The position numbers and the translations under genes are program-made. A DNA stretch of 64,000 nt, from contig NZ_CP104042.1 of assembly GCF_025152745.1 (NCBI RefSeq), forward strand, positions 124,001-188,000. Reading direction: 5' to 3'. Below the pieces are notes generated by a model, which did not search any database, was not told the origin of the DNA, and saw only the letters and a list, made by a program, of their open reading frames with translations. The stretch comes from Rhizobium sp. WSM4643 (GTDB lineage: Bacteria > Pseudomonadota > Alphaproteobacteria > Rhizobiales > Rhizobiaceae). Positions 26,665-35,795 of this stretch are shown in pieces; positions within the stretch are counted from its first letter, which is position 1, and each line of letters begins with the position of its first letter.

Positions 26665-27443
26665 ACGACAGGCTGCTTTCCATCGAAAACCTGTCGAAAG
26701 GGTTTTCTTCTGCGGGACGCCGGATTGCTGCCCTCGATAATGTGTCGCTCACCATCGCGGCCGGGGAAACGCTCGGTCTCGTCGGCGCCTCCGGCAGTGG
26801 AAAATCGACGCTGTCGCGCATCCTGCTGCGGCTTCTCAGCGCCGATGCCGGCTCGATCCGTTTCGAGGGAGAGGATTGGCTCGCGCTGAACGGCGCGCCT
26901 TTGCGCCGCCGGCGGGCGCGTATGCAGATGGTGTTTCAGGACCCGCTTGCGGCCTTCAATCCGCTGGCGAGCGTCGGTGCGGTGCTCGACGATCCGCTTC
27001 GCATCCACGACATTGCGGCGAAAGGCCGGCGCCCGGGTGAGATCGCCACGCTGCTGGAGCGCGTCGGCCTCACCGCCGATCATGCCGCCCGGCCTGTGCG
27101 ATCGCTCTCCGGCGGCCAGCGCCAGCGCGTGGCGATTGCGCGGGCGATTGCGACGCGGCCGTCGCTGCTGGTGCTCGACGAGGCGGTGTCGGCGCTCGAT
27201 GTCACCGTGCGCGGCCGGATCCTCGAGCTCCTGGTCGATCTGCAGAAAGAACAGGGCATTGCCTGTCTGTTCATTTCGCACGATCTTGCCGTGGTCCGGG
27301 CCGTCTCCCACCGCATCGCCGTCATGGATGGTGGGCGGATTGTCGAGACCGGCCCGGCAGCGGCGGTCGTTGTCGCGCCGCAATCGGAGGCCGCCCGCGC
27401 GCTTATTGCCGCCGTCCCTCGTCTCGTGACCGATCCTTGCTGA
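26661..27443 (+). CDS. Dipeptide-type ABC ATPase, DppF-like
   Basis: A 260-residue ABC ATPase with Walker A GASGSGKST, Q-loop FQDPLAAFNPLASV, signature LSGGQRQR, Walker B LLVLDEAVSALDVTV and H-loop SHDLAVV. It completes the importer of 22406-27443. The aminotransferase gene begins 11 bases after its stop. Confidence 0.9.
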   Translation: MNDRLLSIENLSKGFSSAGRRIAALDNVSLTIAAGETLGLVGASGSGKSTLSRILLRLLSADAGSIRFEGEDWLALNGAPLRRRRARMQMVFQDPLAAFNPLASVGAVLDDPLRIHDIAAKGRRPGEIATLLERVGLTADHAARPVRSLSGGQRQRVAIARAIATRPSLLVLDEAVSALDVTVRGRILELLVDLQKEQGIACLFISHDLAVVRAVSHRIAVMDGGRIVETGPAAAVVVAPQSEAARALIAAVPRLVTDPC

Positions 27444-27454
27444 AGGAAGTATCC

Positions 27455-28549
27455 ATGTCCGATCTTGGTTGGAATCCCCTGCATGGCGTGCACTCCTATC
27501 CCGCGGAGCGCTACGCCGTCCTTGCCGACAGGATCGGCGGTATCTTGCGCAGCCGCAATGACATAGTGCTGATGCAGGCCGAGGCGGTGGTGGCGCTGGA
27601 GGCGGCGGCGGTCAGCCTTGGGCGCGCCGGTCTTTCAGCACTCAACATCATCACCGGGCCCTATGGCGGCTGGTTCGGTCAATGGCTGCGGCGGGGTGGC
27701 GCGGCGGTCGCCGATATCGTCGCCGAACCGGGCCTGCCGATCGAGATCGAAACAGTCGCCAAAGCGCTCCAGACGGGTCCGAAGATCGATGTTCTCGCGC
27801 TGGTGCACGCGGAATCCGCAAGCGGCCTTCTCAACCCCCTGCCCGAGATACTAGCACTTGCCCGGGCTCGCGGCATCGTCACGGTTGTCGACGCGGTCGC
27901 CTCAGTCGGCGGCCATCCGCTCGATGTCGACGGTCTCGGCATCGACATCGCCGTGATCGGCCCGCAGAAGGCGCTCTGCGGTCCGGCTGGCGTGTCCGCG
28001 CTTTCGGTCAGCGGCAGGGCCTGGGATCTGATGCTCAGTGACGGCGCACCGCGCGATTCGATCTTGTCTTTGGCCGATCTGAAGACTTGGGTCGATGGCG
28101 GCCGGCGTGGCCTGCCGGGAACACCGGCGCCGCTGGAATTCTTCGCGCTGGAGGCGGCGCTCGACCGCATCGAGGCTGAAGGCCTGGAGAATGTCGTCGC
28201 CCGCCATGCGCTGGCGGCATCGGCGACACGGGCGGGGCTTGCCGCACTCGGAGCCCCGGCCTGGGTGCCGGCAGTAAGAGCGTCGAACCTGGTCACGGCC
28301 GTGCCGGTGCCGGAGGCGCTGGCGCCTGCTGCGCTGATCGCAACTGCCGGGCAGCTCGGGGTTGAGCTGACCGAAGGCGTTGGAACCGCGCCGGTCCGTC
28401 TCGTGCGGCTGAACCACACGGGTTCGCGCGCCACATTCCAGACGGTGCTGTCGAATGTCGTGGCGTATGGCGCCGCCCTCAGGCAAGCAGGCCATCCCTC
28501 GGATATATCAGCCGCTTCGGAGGCAATATCCGCAGCCTACAGTCGATGA
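27455..28549 (+). CDS. Class V aminotransferase-family PLP enzyme
   Basis: A 364-residue fold-type-I PLP enzyme of the class V aminotransferase family, which includes serine-glyoxylate and ureidoglycine-glyoxylate aminotransferases and cysteine desulfurases. HAESASG (118-124) and VVDAVASVGGHPLDVDGLG contain the cofactor aspartate; GPQKAL contains the likely Schiff-base lysine K172. The ATG at 27455 follows AAGGAAG; a start six codons earlier is weaker. It lies directly behind the dipeptide-type importer and may act on the imported amine or its product. Exact reaction unknown. Confidence 0.85.
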   Translation: MSDLGWNPLHGVHSYPAERYAVLADRIGGILRSRNDIVLMQAEAVVALEAAAVSLGRAGLSALNIITGPYGGWFGQWLRRGGAAVADIVAEPGLPIEIETVAKALQTGPKIDVLALVHAESASGLLNPLPEILALARARGIVTVVDAVASVGGHPLDVDGLGIDIAVIGPQKALCGPAGVSALSVSGRAWDLMLSDGAPRDSILSLADLKTWVDGGRRGLPGTPAPLEFFALEAALDRIEAEGLENVVARHALAASATRAGLAALGAPAWVPAVRASNLVTAVPVPEALAPAALIATAGQLGVELTEGVGTAPVRLVRLNHTGSRATFQTVLSNVVAYGAALRQAGHPSDISAASEAISAAYSR

Positions 28550-28621
28550 AAGCCATATTCGGCCCTTGATAATCATGGTTCATCAAGGCAGGAGAGTAGC
28601 AATCGTGGAGACTTGGTGCAG

Positions 28622-29485
28622 ATGACAAGATTGCTGGATGCGCAGGGCCTGGAGATCTCACATGAGGGGCACCGCACCCGCCTGAAATGGCACCGGTTGC
28701 GCAAGCAATTTGCCGATCCGCTGTTCTCAGCCGAGGTTATGGCGGAGGGCTTTGCAGCAGGCGCCTCGATGGAGCTCGATCTGCGCGTACGTGCCGACGG
28801 CGGTTTCGTCGTGCTGCACGATGAGGATCTCGAAGGCGAGACGACAGGACATGGGTCGGTCGCCGAAAAGAGCATCGGCGACCTCGGCGATATCAGGATG
28901 CAAGAGGGCGACCGGCCGCTGATCCTCAGCGAGGATCTGGCTGCCATGATGCAATCGACGCATCCAGCCGCATTGCTGCAATTCGACATGAAGGACGACT
29001 ACGAAGCCATCGGTGCCAGAGGCGTCGCGCATCTGGCAACGCATTTTAGGGATATCGCCGCCTCGGTGATCGTCAGCGCCGACAGTCTGGATCTCATCGT
29101 CGCGGTCAAGGAAAAACTTCCCCACCTCCTGCGCGGGATCGATTGTACAGACAAGCTCTACAATATCGGGCAGGCCCGAGGCTGGAAGGCGGTCGAGACG
29201 GAACTGCGCGCCGACCTCAGCGGCCCGACCGAGCCGGACACGATCTATCTCCACTGGCCGCTGATCCTGGATGCCGCCAATCAAGGTCTTGACCTGATCG
29301 CGCTCTGCCGGGATGAAGGCAAACGCGTCGATGCCTGGACCTTCACCTTGAAGGATCCGGAAGCCGGTTTCAGCGAACAGGAATGGCAAGGCTTTTCGGC
29401 GCTGATGGCTCTGAAGCCGGATCAGATTACCACCGACGAGGCGCCGGCGACCGAACGTGCCTGGCGCCGTCGCATGGCAGATTAA
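28622..29485 (+). CDS. Glycerophosphodiester phosphodiesterase-family protein
   Basis: A 287-residue GDPD-type TIM barrel. ELDLRVRADGGFVVLHDEDLEGETTG (about 51-76) has the metal-binding Glu/Asp and the catalytic His-Asp. The first catalytic histidine, usually in an HRG motif, may be the one in KWHRLRKQ near residue 22, so the N-terminal part is unusual. VDAWTFT near 240 matches the late-barrel motif. GGAG at 28607 could also serve a GTG start at 28616. It stands alone, 72 bases after the aminotransferase gene. Activity is likely but substrate choice is unknown. Confidence 0.75.
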   Translation: MTRLLDAQGLEISHEGHRTRLKWHRLRKQFADPLFSAEVMAEGFAAGASMELDLRVRADGGFVVLHDEDLEGETTGHGSVAEKSIGDLGDIRMQEGDRPLILSEDLAAMMQSTHPAALLQFDMKDDYEAIGARGVAHLATHFRDIAASVIVSADSLDLIVAVKEKLPHLLRGIDCTDKLYNIGQARGWKAVETELRADLSGPTEPDTIYLHWPLILDAANQGLDLIALCRDEGKRVDAWTFTLKDPEAGFSEQEWQGFSALMALKPDQITTDEAPATERAWRRRMAD

Positions 29486-29498
29486 CCGGCGGACATTG

Positions 29499-29532
29499 GA
29501 GCATGATGCCGAAAGGTGTGAGAGGCTTTCGA
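29499..29532. repeat. Partial copy of the rhizobial-type palindromic element
   Basis: GAGCATGATGCCGAAAGG and the following bases match the right arm of the element at 11659-11708 read on the opposite strand. The other arm has decayed after CTTTCGAG. It lies between the phosphodiesterase-like gene and the diguanylate cyclase gene. Confidence 0.5.
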
Positions 29533-29614
29533 GACCCTAATTCTAGGTTTGTCGCCTGTTTTCTGCAGTTTGCATCATTTTAAACTTCTAGTGCTATCCG
29601 TAGCCAGCAGACAA

Positions 29615-31270
29615 ATGTTGGTGTCCGATATGCAAGGTGTTGATGCCGAAACAAATACTCGACAAGCAAATTCCAGCTTACAGGAAGCGTGGCATCTTGG
29701 GTGTACAGGCCGTTCGCTTGAGGCACTCACACTGGCCGGCGAAATCCTTGTTGATGCCGAGGCGCGGGGCGACGATCGCCTCGCCGCGCAATGCGACACC
29801 GACATTGCATGGTACTGTTTTCAAATCGGCAAGGCCGAACTTGGACTGACTCATATCCGGCGGGCGGTAGACTTCTGGAAATTGAACGGGGAGCGCAAAC
29901 AGGAAGCCTGCGCCCGGGCGTATTTCGGATGGTTGCTCTTGGAACTGGGATTGCCGGAGGAAGCGATCGAAGAAGCGACCCGAGCGTTGGATCTGGCCGA
30001 CAAGACGGCAGACCCGAAAGCACAAAGCCTGGCGACCAACGTCATTGGAATTATCTTCTGGTACAACAAGCAGCCCGACCGGGCCATCTTGATGAGCGAG
30101 AGGTCCGTCGCAATCGCCAGATCGATCGGCAACAAGACCTATGAAGGCTGGTGGCTCATCAATCTCGGCGGCGCTCATTCGGAAGCCGGATATATCGCGG
30201 AGGCGCTCGGTCGGCCGGAGGAAGGACGCCAGATGCTGGTGAGAGCGCTGGAACTGACCGAACTGGCGCTCGACATCGCAACCGAGACCGGCGACGGCTG
30301 GGCTGCTCGCATCTGTCTCGGCAATAAAGCCGAGTTCCTCAGTCACCTGGGCGAACATGACGAGGCGCTCCAGTGCATGGTCCGCTACCGGCTATTTCAA
30401 GAGAACAGCTATATCAGGGACAGGCAGCAATATCTCTACACCCTGGGCCAGATCTACAACAATTCCGGAAGATTCGAAGAAGCCCTGTCGCCGCTGCTCG
30501 AGGCGATGGAGCTGATCGACGCAGGCGGCAGTTTCGATTCCTGTATCCTGATCTATCTCTATCTGTCGCAGGCCTATGAGGGGCTGGGACAGTTCGATCC
30601 GGCGCTGGCGGCGCATAAAAAATACCATCAAGCCTATTTGCGCAATAGTGCCGAAAAAACCCAGCAGCGCGCACGTCTCGCCGAAATCTACTATGAAACC
30701 AAGCGGTTTAAAGAAGTTGCCGAAACGGAGTCGAAGCGCGCAGAAACGCTGGAGGCCTCCTATCAGAAATTGCAGGAGCAAACCGATATCCTTGCCAGTG
30801 CCGTCTATCTGGACGTACTGACCGGGCTCTATAACCGCAAATATCTCGACAGCCGCTTCAAAGAGTTGACATCTGAGAAGCGCCCATATTCCATCGCGAT
30901 GCTGGATGTCGACCACTTCAAGTCGATCAACGACAACTTCTCTCACATGATCGGCGACCGGGTCCTGGGTGCCATTGGAACTATATTGCGCAGCCAGTTG
31001 CGCATTACCGATCAGGCAATTCGCTTTGGCGGCGAGGAGTTCGTCGTCCTGTTCGCCGGCGCTCCCCGAGGCGCCGCAGATCTCTGTGAGAGGCTGCGTT
31101 TAGCCATTGAACGATGGGACTGGTCCGAGATCTGCAACGGGCTGCACGTCACGATCAGCATTGGGCTCGCCAGTACCCTGTCTGCCAAGTCTCCGAACGA
31201 TATTTTGGCGATCGCCGATCAGAATCTCTACGCGGCGAAAAAGACCGGTCGCAATCGCATTGTTTCGTAG
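29615..31270 (+). CDS. TPR-repeat diguanylate cyclase (GGDEF)
   Basis: A protein of about 551 residues with N-terminal tetratricopeptide-like repeats (about 10-370), a short coiled coil (ESKRAETLEASYQKLQEQTD) and a C-terminal GGDEF domain. The catalytic motif is GGEEF, and RITD five residues upstream is the RxxD inhibitory site. LTGLYNRKYLD opens the domain. It should make cyclic di-GMP in the cytoplasm with feedback inhibition; no membrane segment is seen, so the TPRs probably receive a protein signal. The start is uncertain: ATG 29615 or 29630, neither with a good ribosome site. It is monocistronic. Confidence 0.88.
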   Translation: MLVSDMQGVDAETNTRQANSSLQEAWHLGCTGRSLEALTLAGEILVDAEARGDDRLAAQCDTDIAWYCFQIGKAELGLTHIRRAVDFWKLNGERKQEACARAYFGWLLLELGLPEEAIEEATRALDLADKTADPKAQSLATNVIGIIFWYNKQPDRAILMSERSVAIARSIGNKTYEGWWLINLGGAHSEAGYIAEALGRPEEGRQMLVRALELTELALDIATETGDGWAARICLGNKAEFLSHLGEHDEALQCMVRYRLFQENSYIRDRQQYLYTLGQIYNNSGRFEEALSPLLEAMELIDAGGSFDSCILIYLYLSQAYEGLGQFDPALAAHKKYHQAYLRNSAEKTQQRARLAEIYYETKRFKEVAETESKRAETLEASYQKLQEQTDILASAVYLDVLTGLYNRKYLDSRFKELTSEKRPYSIAMLDVDHFKSINDNFSHMIGDRVLGAIGTILRSQLRITDQAIRFGGEEFVVLFAGAPRGAADLCERLRLAIERWDWSEICNGLHVTISIGLASTLSAKSPNDILAIADQNLYAAKKTGRNRIVS

Positions 31271-31315
31271 CGCTCTCAGCTCCAATCGGGTGTCGCGTCT
31301 GTGGCAATGGTGTGT

Positions 31316-32125
31316 CTATAGCCCCTCGATGTCGAGGATAAAGGCGAATTCGCCGGCAAGCCCCGGCGAGTGGGCGATGACAGGCCCGCCCTGCGCAAGC
31401 AGCCTGTCGACCGGCGGCATCACCACCATCGCGCCGCCCTCCTCGGCGATGAGTGCCCCGGCCAGCATGTCCCAGGCATTGAGGTGGCGTTCATAGTAGA
31501 GATCGGCGGCACCCTCGGCGACGCGGACGAGGTCGATGGCGGCAGCACCCATGCGGCGATAATCCATGCCCCGTTCATGGAGCCGCCGCGAGAGCGCGAG
31601 ATGGTCGTCGAAGCTCGTCTTGCGGGAATGGCCGAGAATGACAAGGGCATTGGCCGGATCGACGGTCGCAGCCGCATGGACCGGAATCCCGTCCTTGAAG
31701 GCGCCACCGCCGCGCACTGCGTGAAAGACCTTGTCTCCGGCGGCGTCGTAAACCACGCCGATCTCCACCTTTCCGCCGACGACGAAGGCGATCGAGACGC
31801 CCCAGTGCCGGAAGCCCCTGATATAGTTGGTCGTGCCGTCGATCGGATCGACGACCCAGGTGCCGCCCTTACCCGATCGCCCGCCGCTCTCTTCGCCCAT
31901 GAACGTATCATCGGGAAAGCGCGAGAGCAGGCCGTCGCGGATTGCCTGCTCGGCCCTCCTGTCGGCGATGGTGACGAAATCCTGCAATCCCTTGTTCTCG
32001 ACGGTGAGCGAGCCGGAGTCGGAATCGTGCCGAAACCGGGCGGTTTCCCGCCCGACTTCGAGAGCAACGGTGATCGCGACCTCCGCCCGTGCACGGATGG
32101 CGGCGGGATCGAATGCGGCATTCAT
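31316..32125 (-). CDS. Inositol monophosphatase-family phosphatase
   Basis: A 269-residue Mg-dependent phosphatase of the IMPase family. Metal-binding motifs are GEESGG (about 77-82), WVVDPIDGTTNYIRG (about 89-103) and AWDMLAG near 217. The family hydrolyses inositol, histidinol, 3'-phosphoadenosine or sugar phosphates. Its ATG overlaps the stop of the LacI gene (TGATG), so it belongs to the operon with the phosphodiesterase and importer. A role in removing phosphate from the phosphodiesterase product, for example inositol phosphate, is inferred. Confidence 0.88.
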   Translation of the reverse strand: MNAAFDPAAIRARAEVAITVALEVGRETARFRHDSDSGSLTVENKGLQDFVTIADRRAEQAIRDGLLSRFPDDTFMGEESGGRSGKGGTWVVDPIDGTTNYIRGFRHWGVSIAFVVGGKVEIGVVYDAAGDKVFHAVRGGGAFKDGIPVHAAATVDPANALVILGHSRKTSFDDHLALSRRLHERGMDYRRMGAAAIDLVRVAEGAADLYYERHLNAWDMLAGALIAEEGGAMVVMPPVDRLLAQGGPVIAHSPGLAGEFAFILDIEGL

Positions 32126-33129
32126 CAGGCAGTCCTTCTTCTGATCAGTGTCACTGGCGTAAATTCGACACGCGCCGTCAGGTCCGGCTCGACAATCCGG
32201 CTCATCAGCAGGTCGACCGTCTTTTCGGCCTGGACGTCGCAGGGTTGGCGGATGGTCGTGAGATCATAGGCGGTCCAGCTCGCCTGAGGAATGTCGTCAT
32301 GGCCGATGATGGAGAGCGGCGGCGCATCATCGCGGCCGCGACCCTGCATGACCCGGTCGATGACGCCGCAGGCCATGTAATCATTGGCGCAAAACAGTCC
32401 GTCGATGCCGGATGCGGCAAGTTCAGCAGCCGCATCATAGCCGCTTCGGTAGTCGTTGATCCTGACCTGCACGAACTCGGCCTCGACGCCGAGCTGCTTG
32501 CATCGCGCAATGAAGGCCTCGCTGCGTCGCCGCGCCGTATAGGATATGGCAGGTGCGGCCATCACGGCGGGCCTTTGCACGCCGCTGTCGATCAGGTGGG
32601 TTGCGGCGAGATGGCCGGCCATACAATCATCGGAGAGGATGCGGTCTACGAAGGGGATGTCGTTGCCCTTGTTAATCAGCACGATCGGCACGCCCTCGGC
32701 CGCGCATTGCTCGCAGATCTCGGTCGGCGGGGCATCCGAGGTGACGATAACGCCTGATACGGCGTAATGCAGCAGTTGGCCGATGACCGTCGAAGTATCG
32801 GCCTCCGGCGAGGTTGGCAGCAGGATGGGGCGGAAATTGCGGGCGAGCAGCACTCTTGCCAGATTCTCGATCTGCAGCGTGCGGAACGGATTGTCGAGGC
32901 CGGCCGCGACGAGGCCGACGAGATCGGAGCGTTTGTTGGTCAGGCTTCTGGCAAGATAGTTCACCCGGTAGCCGAGCTCCTTGGCGGCTTGGTAGACTTT
33001 TTCGCGCGTCTTCGGCGAGACGCTGGCATCCGGCGTGAAGGCGCGCGACACGGCAGCGCGCGAGACGCCCGCCACGCGCGCCACGTCGAAGGAGGTTACC
33101 TTGCGCGGTCCCTTATCCCTGTCTGCCAA
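32125..33129 (-). CDS. LacI-family transcriptional regulator
   Basis: A 334-residue LacI/PurR-type regulator. The helix-turn-helix is VTSFDVARVAGVSRAAVSRAF (about 11-31), with the hinge GYRVNYLARSLTNKRSD and an effector domain from LVGLVAAGLDNPF. It is embedded in the catabolic operon, overlapping the phosphodiesterase gene by 17 bases upstream and the phosphatase gene by one base downstream. It probably senses the imported ligand or a product. No clear LacI palindrome was found in the operon leader. Confidence 0.9.
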   Translation of the reverse strand: MADRDKGPRKVTSFDVARVAGVSRAAVSRAFTPDASVSPKTREKVYQAAKELGYRVNYLARSLTNKRSDLVGLVAAGLDNPFRTLQIENLARVLLARNFRPILLPTSPEADTSTVIGQLLHYAVSGVIVTSDAPPTEICEQCAAEGVPIVLINKGNDIPFVDRILSDDCMAGHLAATHLIDSGVQRPAVMAAPAISYTARRRSEAFIARCKQLGVEAEFVQVRINDYRSGYDAAAELAASGIDGLFCANDYMACGVIDRVMQGRGRDDAPPLSIIGHDDIPQASWTAYDLTTIRQPCDVQAEKTVDLLMSRIVEPDLTARVEFTPVTLIRRRTA

Positions 33130-33892
33130 CTGCTTTTTCCCTGCCTGCCGGTGGCCGCATCAGATCGGGCAGATCCGTGCAGATGCCGAGAACCGGAAGC
33201 TTCATGATATCAGCGAGGATGGCCGGCCGTTCCTCGTGCCAAAGCACGATCTCGCGGCCTTCCTCGAAGGCGCGACGCATCAACGCGTCGGTCACCAGAT
33301 CCTGCGGACGCTCGCCTGCCCTCTCCCAGCACAGATGGAGGATATCGGCCCCGGCCTCGTCGCCGAGCGCATGCGGATCGTGGCCGACACGGATCAGCAC
33401 GGAAAGCGGAAAATCGCAGGCGGCGTCGCGGAGTTCGCGCACCTGAGCCGTATCGAAGGAACCGAGACAGGCGAAACGCTGGTTCATCTCGGCAAGGTGC
33501 TGCCAGCAGTGCAGGCCTGTCCCGGGCGCCTTCAGCTCGACATAGAGGCCGCTCCCGGTCTCGCGGCCGAGCGCGGCCACCTCCGAAAAACTCGGCACGT
33601 CGACGCCGTCGAGCTCGGCAAGCTCCGCAGCCGTCATCTCGGAAATGCGGCGGTCGATGCCGAAGACGCGCTCGAGGTGGTCGTCATGCGAGACGACGAC
33701 CACGCCGTCCTTGGTCAACTGCGTGTCGAGCTCCCACATCTCAGCCCCGAGTTCGGCGGCGCGGCGGAAGGCGGTGATGGTGTTTTCACGTTCATGGCCG
33801 CTGGCGCCGCGATGGCCGATGCAGAAGGGAAGCTGGCCCTTGCCCGACGGCCAGCCATAACGCTCGAAAAATGCCGAGAAATCGCGGGGCAT
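33113..33892 (-). CDS. Glycerophosphodiester phosphodiesterase
   Basis: A 259-residue GDPD enzyme with the full motif set: CIGHRGASGHERENTITAF (catalytic His-Arg and Glu, about 24-42), WELDTQLTKDGVVVVSHDDHLERV (Glu/Asp and second His, about 53-76) and LYVELKAPG near 117. It hydrolyses glycerophosphodiesters to glycerol-3-phosphate and an alcohol. No signal peptide is seen, so it acts in the cytoplasm on imported substrate. It lies between the ATPase gene (1-base overlap) and the LacI gene. Confidence 0.9.
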   Translation of the reverse strand: MPRDFSAFFERYGWPSGKGQLPFCIGHRGASGHERENTITAFRRAAELGAEMWELDTQLTKDGVVVVSHDDHLERVFGIDRRISEMTAAELAELDGVDVPSFSEVAALGRETGSGLYVELKAPGTGLHCWQHLAEMNQRFACLGSFDTAQVRELRDAACDFPLSVLIRVGHDPHALGDEAGADILHLCWERAGERPQDLVTDALMRRAFEEGREIVLWHEERPAILADIMKLPVLGICTDLPDLMRPPAGREKAVGRQG

Positions 33893-34947
33893 CAGAGCCT
33901 CCTGCCGTTTTCGTCGAAGACGAAGACGCCGCGGCTGTCGATCGCCCAGCGGACGTCGTCGCCGACGTGGATATCACTGCGTACCGGCTGGATGGAGCGC
34001 AGCAGTGGTCCGCCGGCAAGAGCCACGTCGTAGAGGTTCTCGCGACCCTGTGTCTCGGCAAAGGTGACCTTGCCCGCCACGGCGATGTCGCCTGCCGGCG
34101 TAAAATGCTCCGGCCGGACGCCGAGCATCAGCTTGGTGCCCTCGGCGGCGCCGATTGTATCCGGCAGCGGCACGCGGATCTCGCTTTGCGGGATTGTGAA
34201 GGCGCCCTTGTCCACGACGCCGCGCAGGAAGGTGATCGGCGGATTGCCGAGAAAGCCGGCGACGAAAGCCGTCTTCGGATCGTTGTACATTTCGGCCGGC
34301 GTGGCGATCTGGACGATCTCGCCTTCCTTCATGATGGCGATGCGGTCACACATGCTCATCGCCTCCACCTGGTCGTGGGTGACGAGAATGGCGGTGATGC
34401 CGGTTTCGCGCTGCAGGCGGCGGATTTCCGATCGCATTTCGAGGCGCAGCTTGGCGTCGAGATTGGCGAGCGGCTCGTCGAGCAGCAGCACATCCGGCTT
34501 GCGGATCAGCGCCCGCGCCAGGGCCACGCGCTGCTGCTGGCCGCCGGAAAGCTCAGCTGGCCGGCGGCCCATCAGGTTGCCGATGTGAACGAGAGTGGCG
34601 ATGCGGTCGACTTCCTTGCGGATTTCGGCGGCCGCTATGCCCTTCACCTTCAGCGGAAAGCCGATGTTCTCGGCAACCGTCATGTGCGGATAGAGCGCAT
34701 AGGATTGGAAGACGACGCCGACATTGCGGACCTGGCTGGGCAGGTCCGTGACGTCGCGGTCGCCGAAGAGGATGCGCCCGCCGCTTGGCCGATGGATGCC
34801 GCAGACGGAAAACAGCGTCGTCGATTTGCCGCAGCCGGAAGGGCCGAGCAGCGCCAGCATTTCGCCGTTGCCCACTTCAAGCGTCATGTTCTCGATGACT
34901 TTGGTGGAGCCGAAGCTCTTCGAAAAATTGTCGAGGAGGATGCGCAT
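33892..34947 (-). CDS. ABC importer ATPase, MalK/UgpC type
   Basis: A 351-residue ATPase. It has Walker [10 protein letters not shown] (about 36-44), Q-loop [10 protein letters not shown], signature LSGGQQQR, Walker B LLLDEPLANLD, H-loop THDQ and a C-terminal TOBE/OB domain (GVRPEHFTP). It overlaps the MalG-type gene upstream and the phosphodiesterase gene downstream by one base each. The direct link to a glycerophosphodiesterase recalls the Ugp system of E. coli, where UgpC is followed by UgpQ. Confidence 0.92.
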   Translation of the reverse strand: MRILLDNFSKSFGSTKVIENMTLEVGNGEMLALLGPSGCGKSTTLFSVCGIHRPSGGRILFGDRDVTDLPSQVRNVGVVFQSYALYPHMTVAENIGFPLKVKGIAAAEIRKEVDRIATLVHIGNLMGRRPAELSGGQQQRVALARALIRKPDVLLLDEPLANLDAKLRLEMRSEIRRLQRETGITAILVTHDQVEAMSMCDRIAIMKEGEIVQIATPAEMYNDPKTAFVAGFLGNPPITFLRGVVDKGAFTIPQSEIRVPLPDTIGAAEGTKLMLGVRPEHFTPAGDIAVAGKVTFAETQGRENLYDVALAGGPLLRSIQPVRSDIHVGDDVRWAIDSRGVFVFDENGRRL

Positions 34948-35795
34948 CAGCCTTTGCTCCCGCCGCCGTAGATGTTCATGAGATATTTGTTGAAGAGCGC
35001 GTAAACGATCAGCACCGGAACGAGGTAGAAGACGCCGACCGCTTTGAACATGTTGAAGTCATAGTTGTTGTCGTCGGCGAGGAAGGCCGCGAGATAGACC
35101 GAAAGCACCTGCACCTGGTTACCAGGCGCCAGCACCTGCGGCAGGATGAATTCACCCCAGCCGGAGAGGAAAGAAAACAGGCCGAGCGCCATGATGCCGG
35201 GCTTGACCTGCGGCAGCACGAGGCTGCGCCAGACCCGGAAGCGCGAGGCGCCGTCGACGACGCCGGCCATCTCGATTTCCCAGGGCACTGTGTCGTAGAA
35301 GCCCTTCATCAGCCAGATGCCGAGCGGCAGGTCGATCGCCGCCTTCACCAGGATGACGCCGATCAGCGAATTGTAGAGGCCGATCATCTGCAGCACGATG
35401 AAGATGGCGATGATCAGCGTCACCGACGGAAAGGCATGCAGCACCATGACGCCGGCAAGGAAGAAGCCGCGCGCCGGGACGTTCAGCCGTGACAGCACGT
35501 AGCCCGCCATCGACGAGACGATAAGCACGAGACTGGTGGTGCAGGCAGCAAAGAGCAGCGTATTCACAGTCACCTGCCAGATGTTCGCCTTGCCCTCTGT
35601 CGTCTGCCACAGGAAGCGCCAGTGCTGGAGCGTCAAGCCCGAAGGCAGCAGCGCATCGGCCTGCTTGACCGTCACGGTGTCGAGGAAGAGATAAACATAC
35701 ATCAGGAGCAGCGGCAGGCTGACGATGGTCAGCGCCGATATGACAGGCCAGCTGCGGTAATTTGCCGAGGGCTGCGATCGTTCGGCCATGGTCAA
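34947..35795 (-). CDS. ABC importer permease, MalG/UgpE type
   Basis: A 282-residue inner-membrane permease with about six membrane segments, the first VISALTIVSLPLLLMYVYLF. The EAA-type loop is EIEMAGVVDGASRFRVWRSLVLPQV, near residue 175. It overlaps the MalF-type gene by 4 bases and the ATPase gene by 1. It pairs with the unusual long permease at 35792-37093. Confidence 0.9.
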   Translation of the reverse strand: MTMAERSQPSANYRSWPVISALTIVSLPLLLMYVYLFLDTVTVKQADALLPSGLTLQHWRFLWQTTEGKANIWQVTVNTLLFAACTTSLVLIVSSMAGYVLSRLNVPARGFFLAGVMVLHAFPSVTLIIAIFIVLQMIGLYNSLIGVILVKAAIDLPLGIWLMKGFYDTVPWEIEMAGVVDGASRFRVWRSLVLPQVKPGIMALGLFSFLSGWGEFILPQVLAPGNQVQVLSVYLAAFLADDNNYDFNMFKAVGVFYLVPVLIVYALFNKYLMNIYGGGSKG

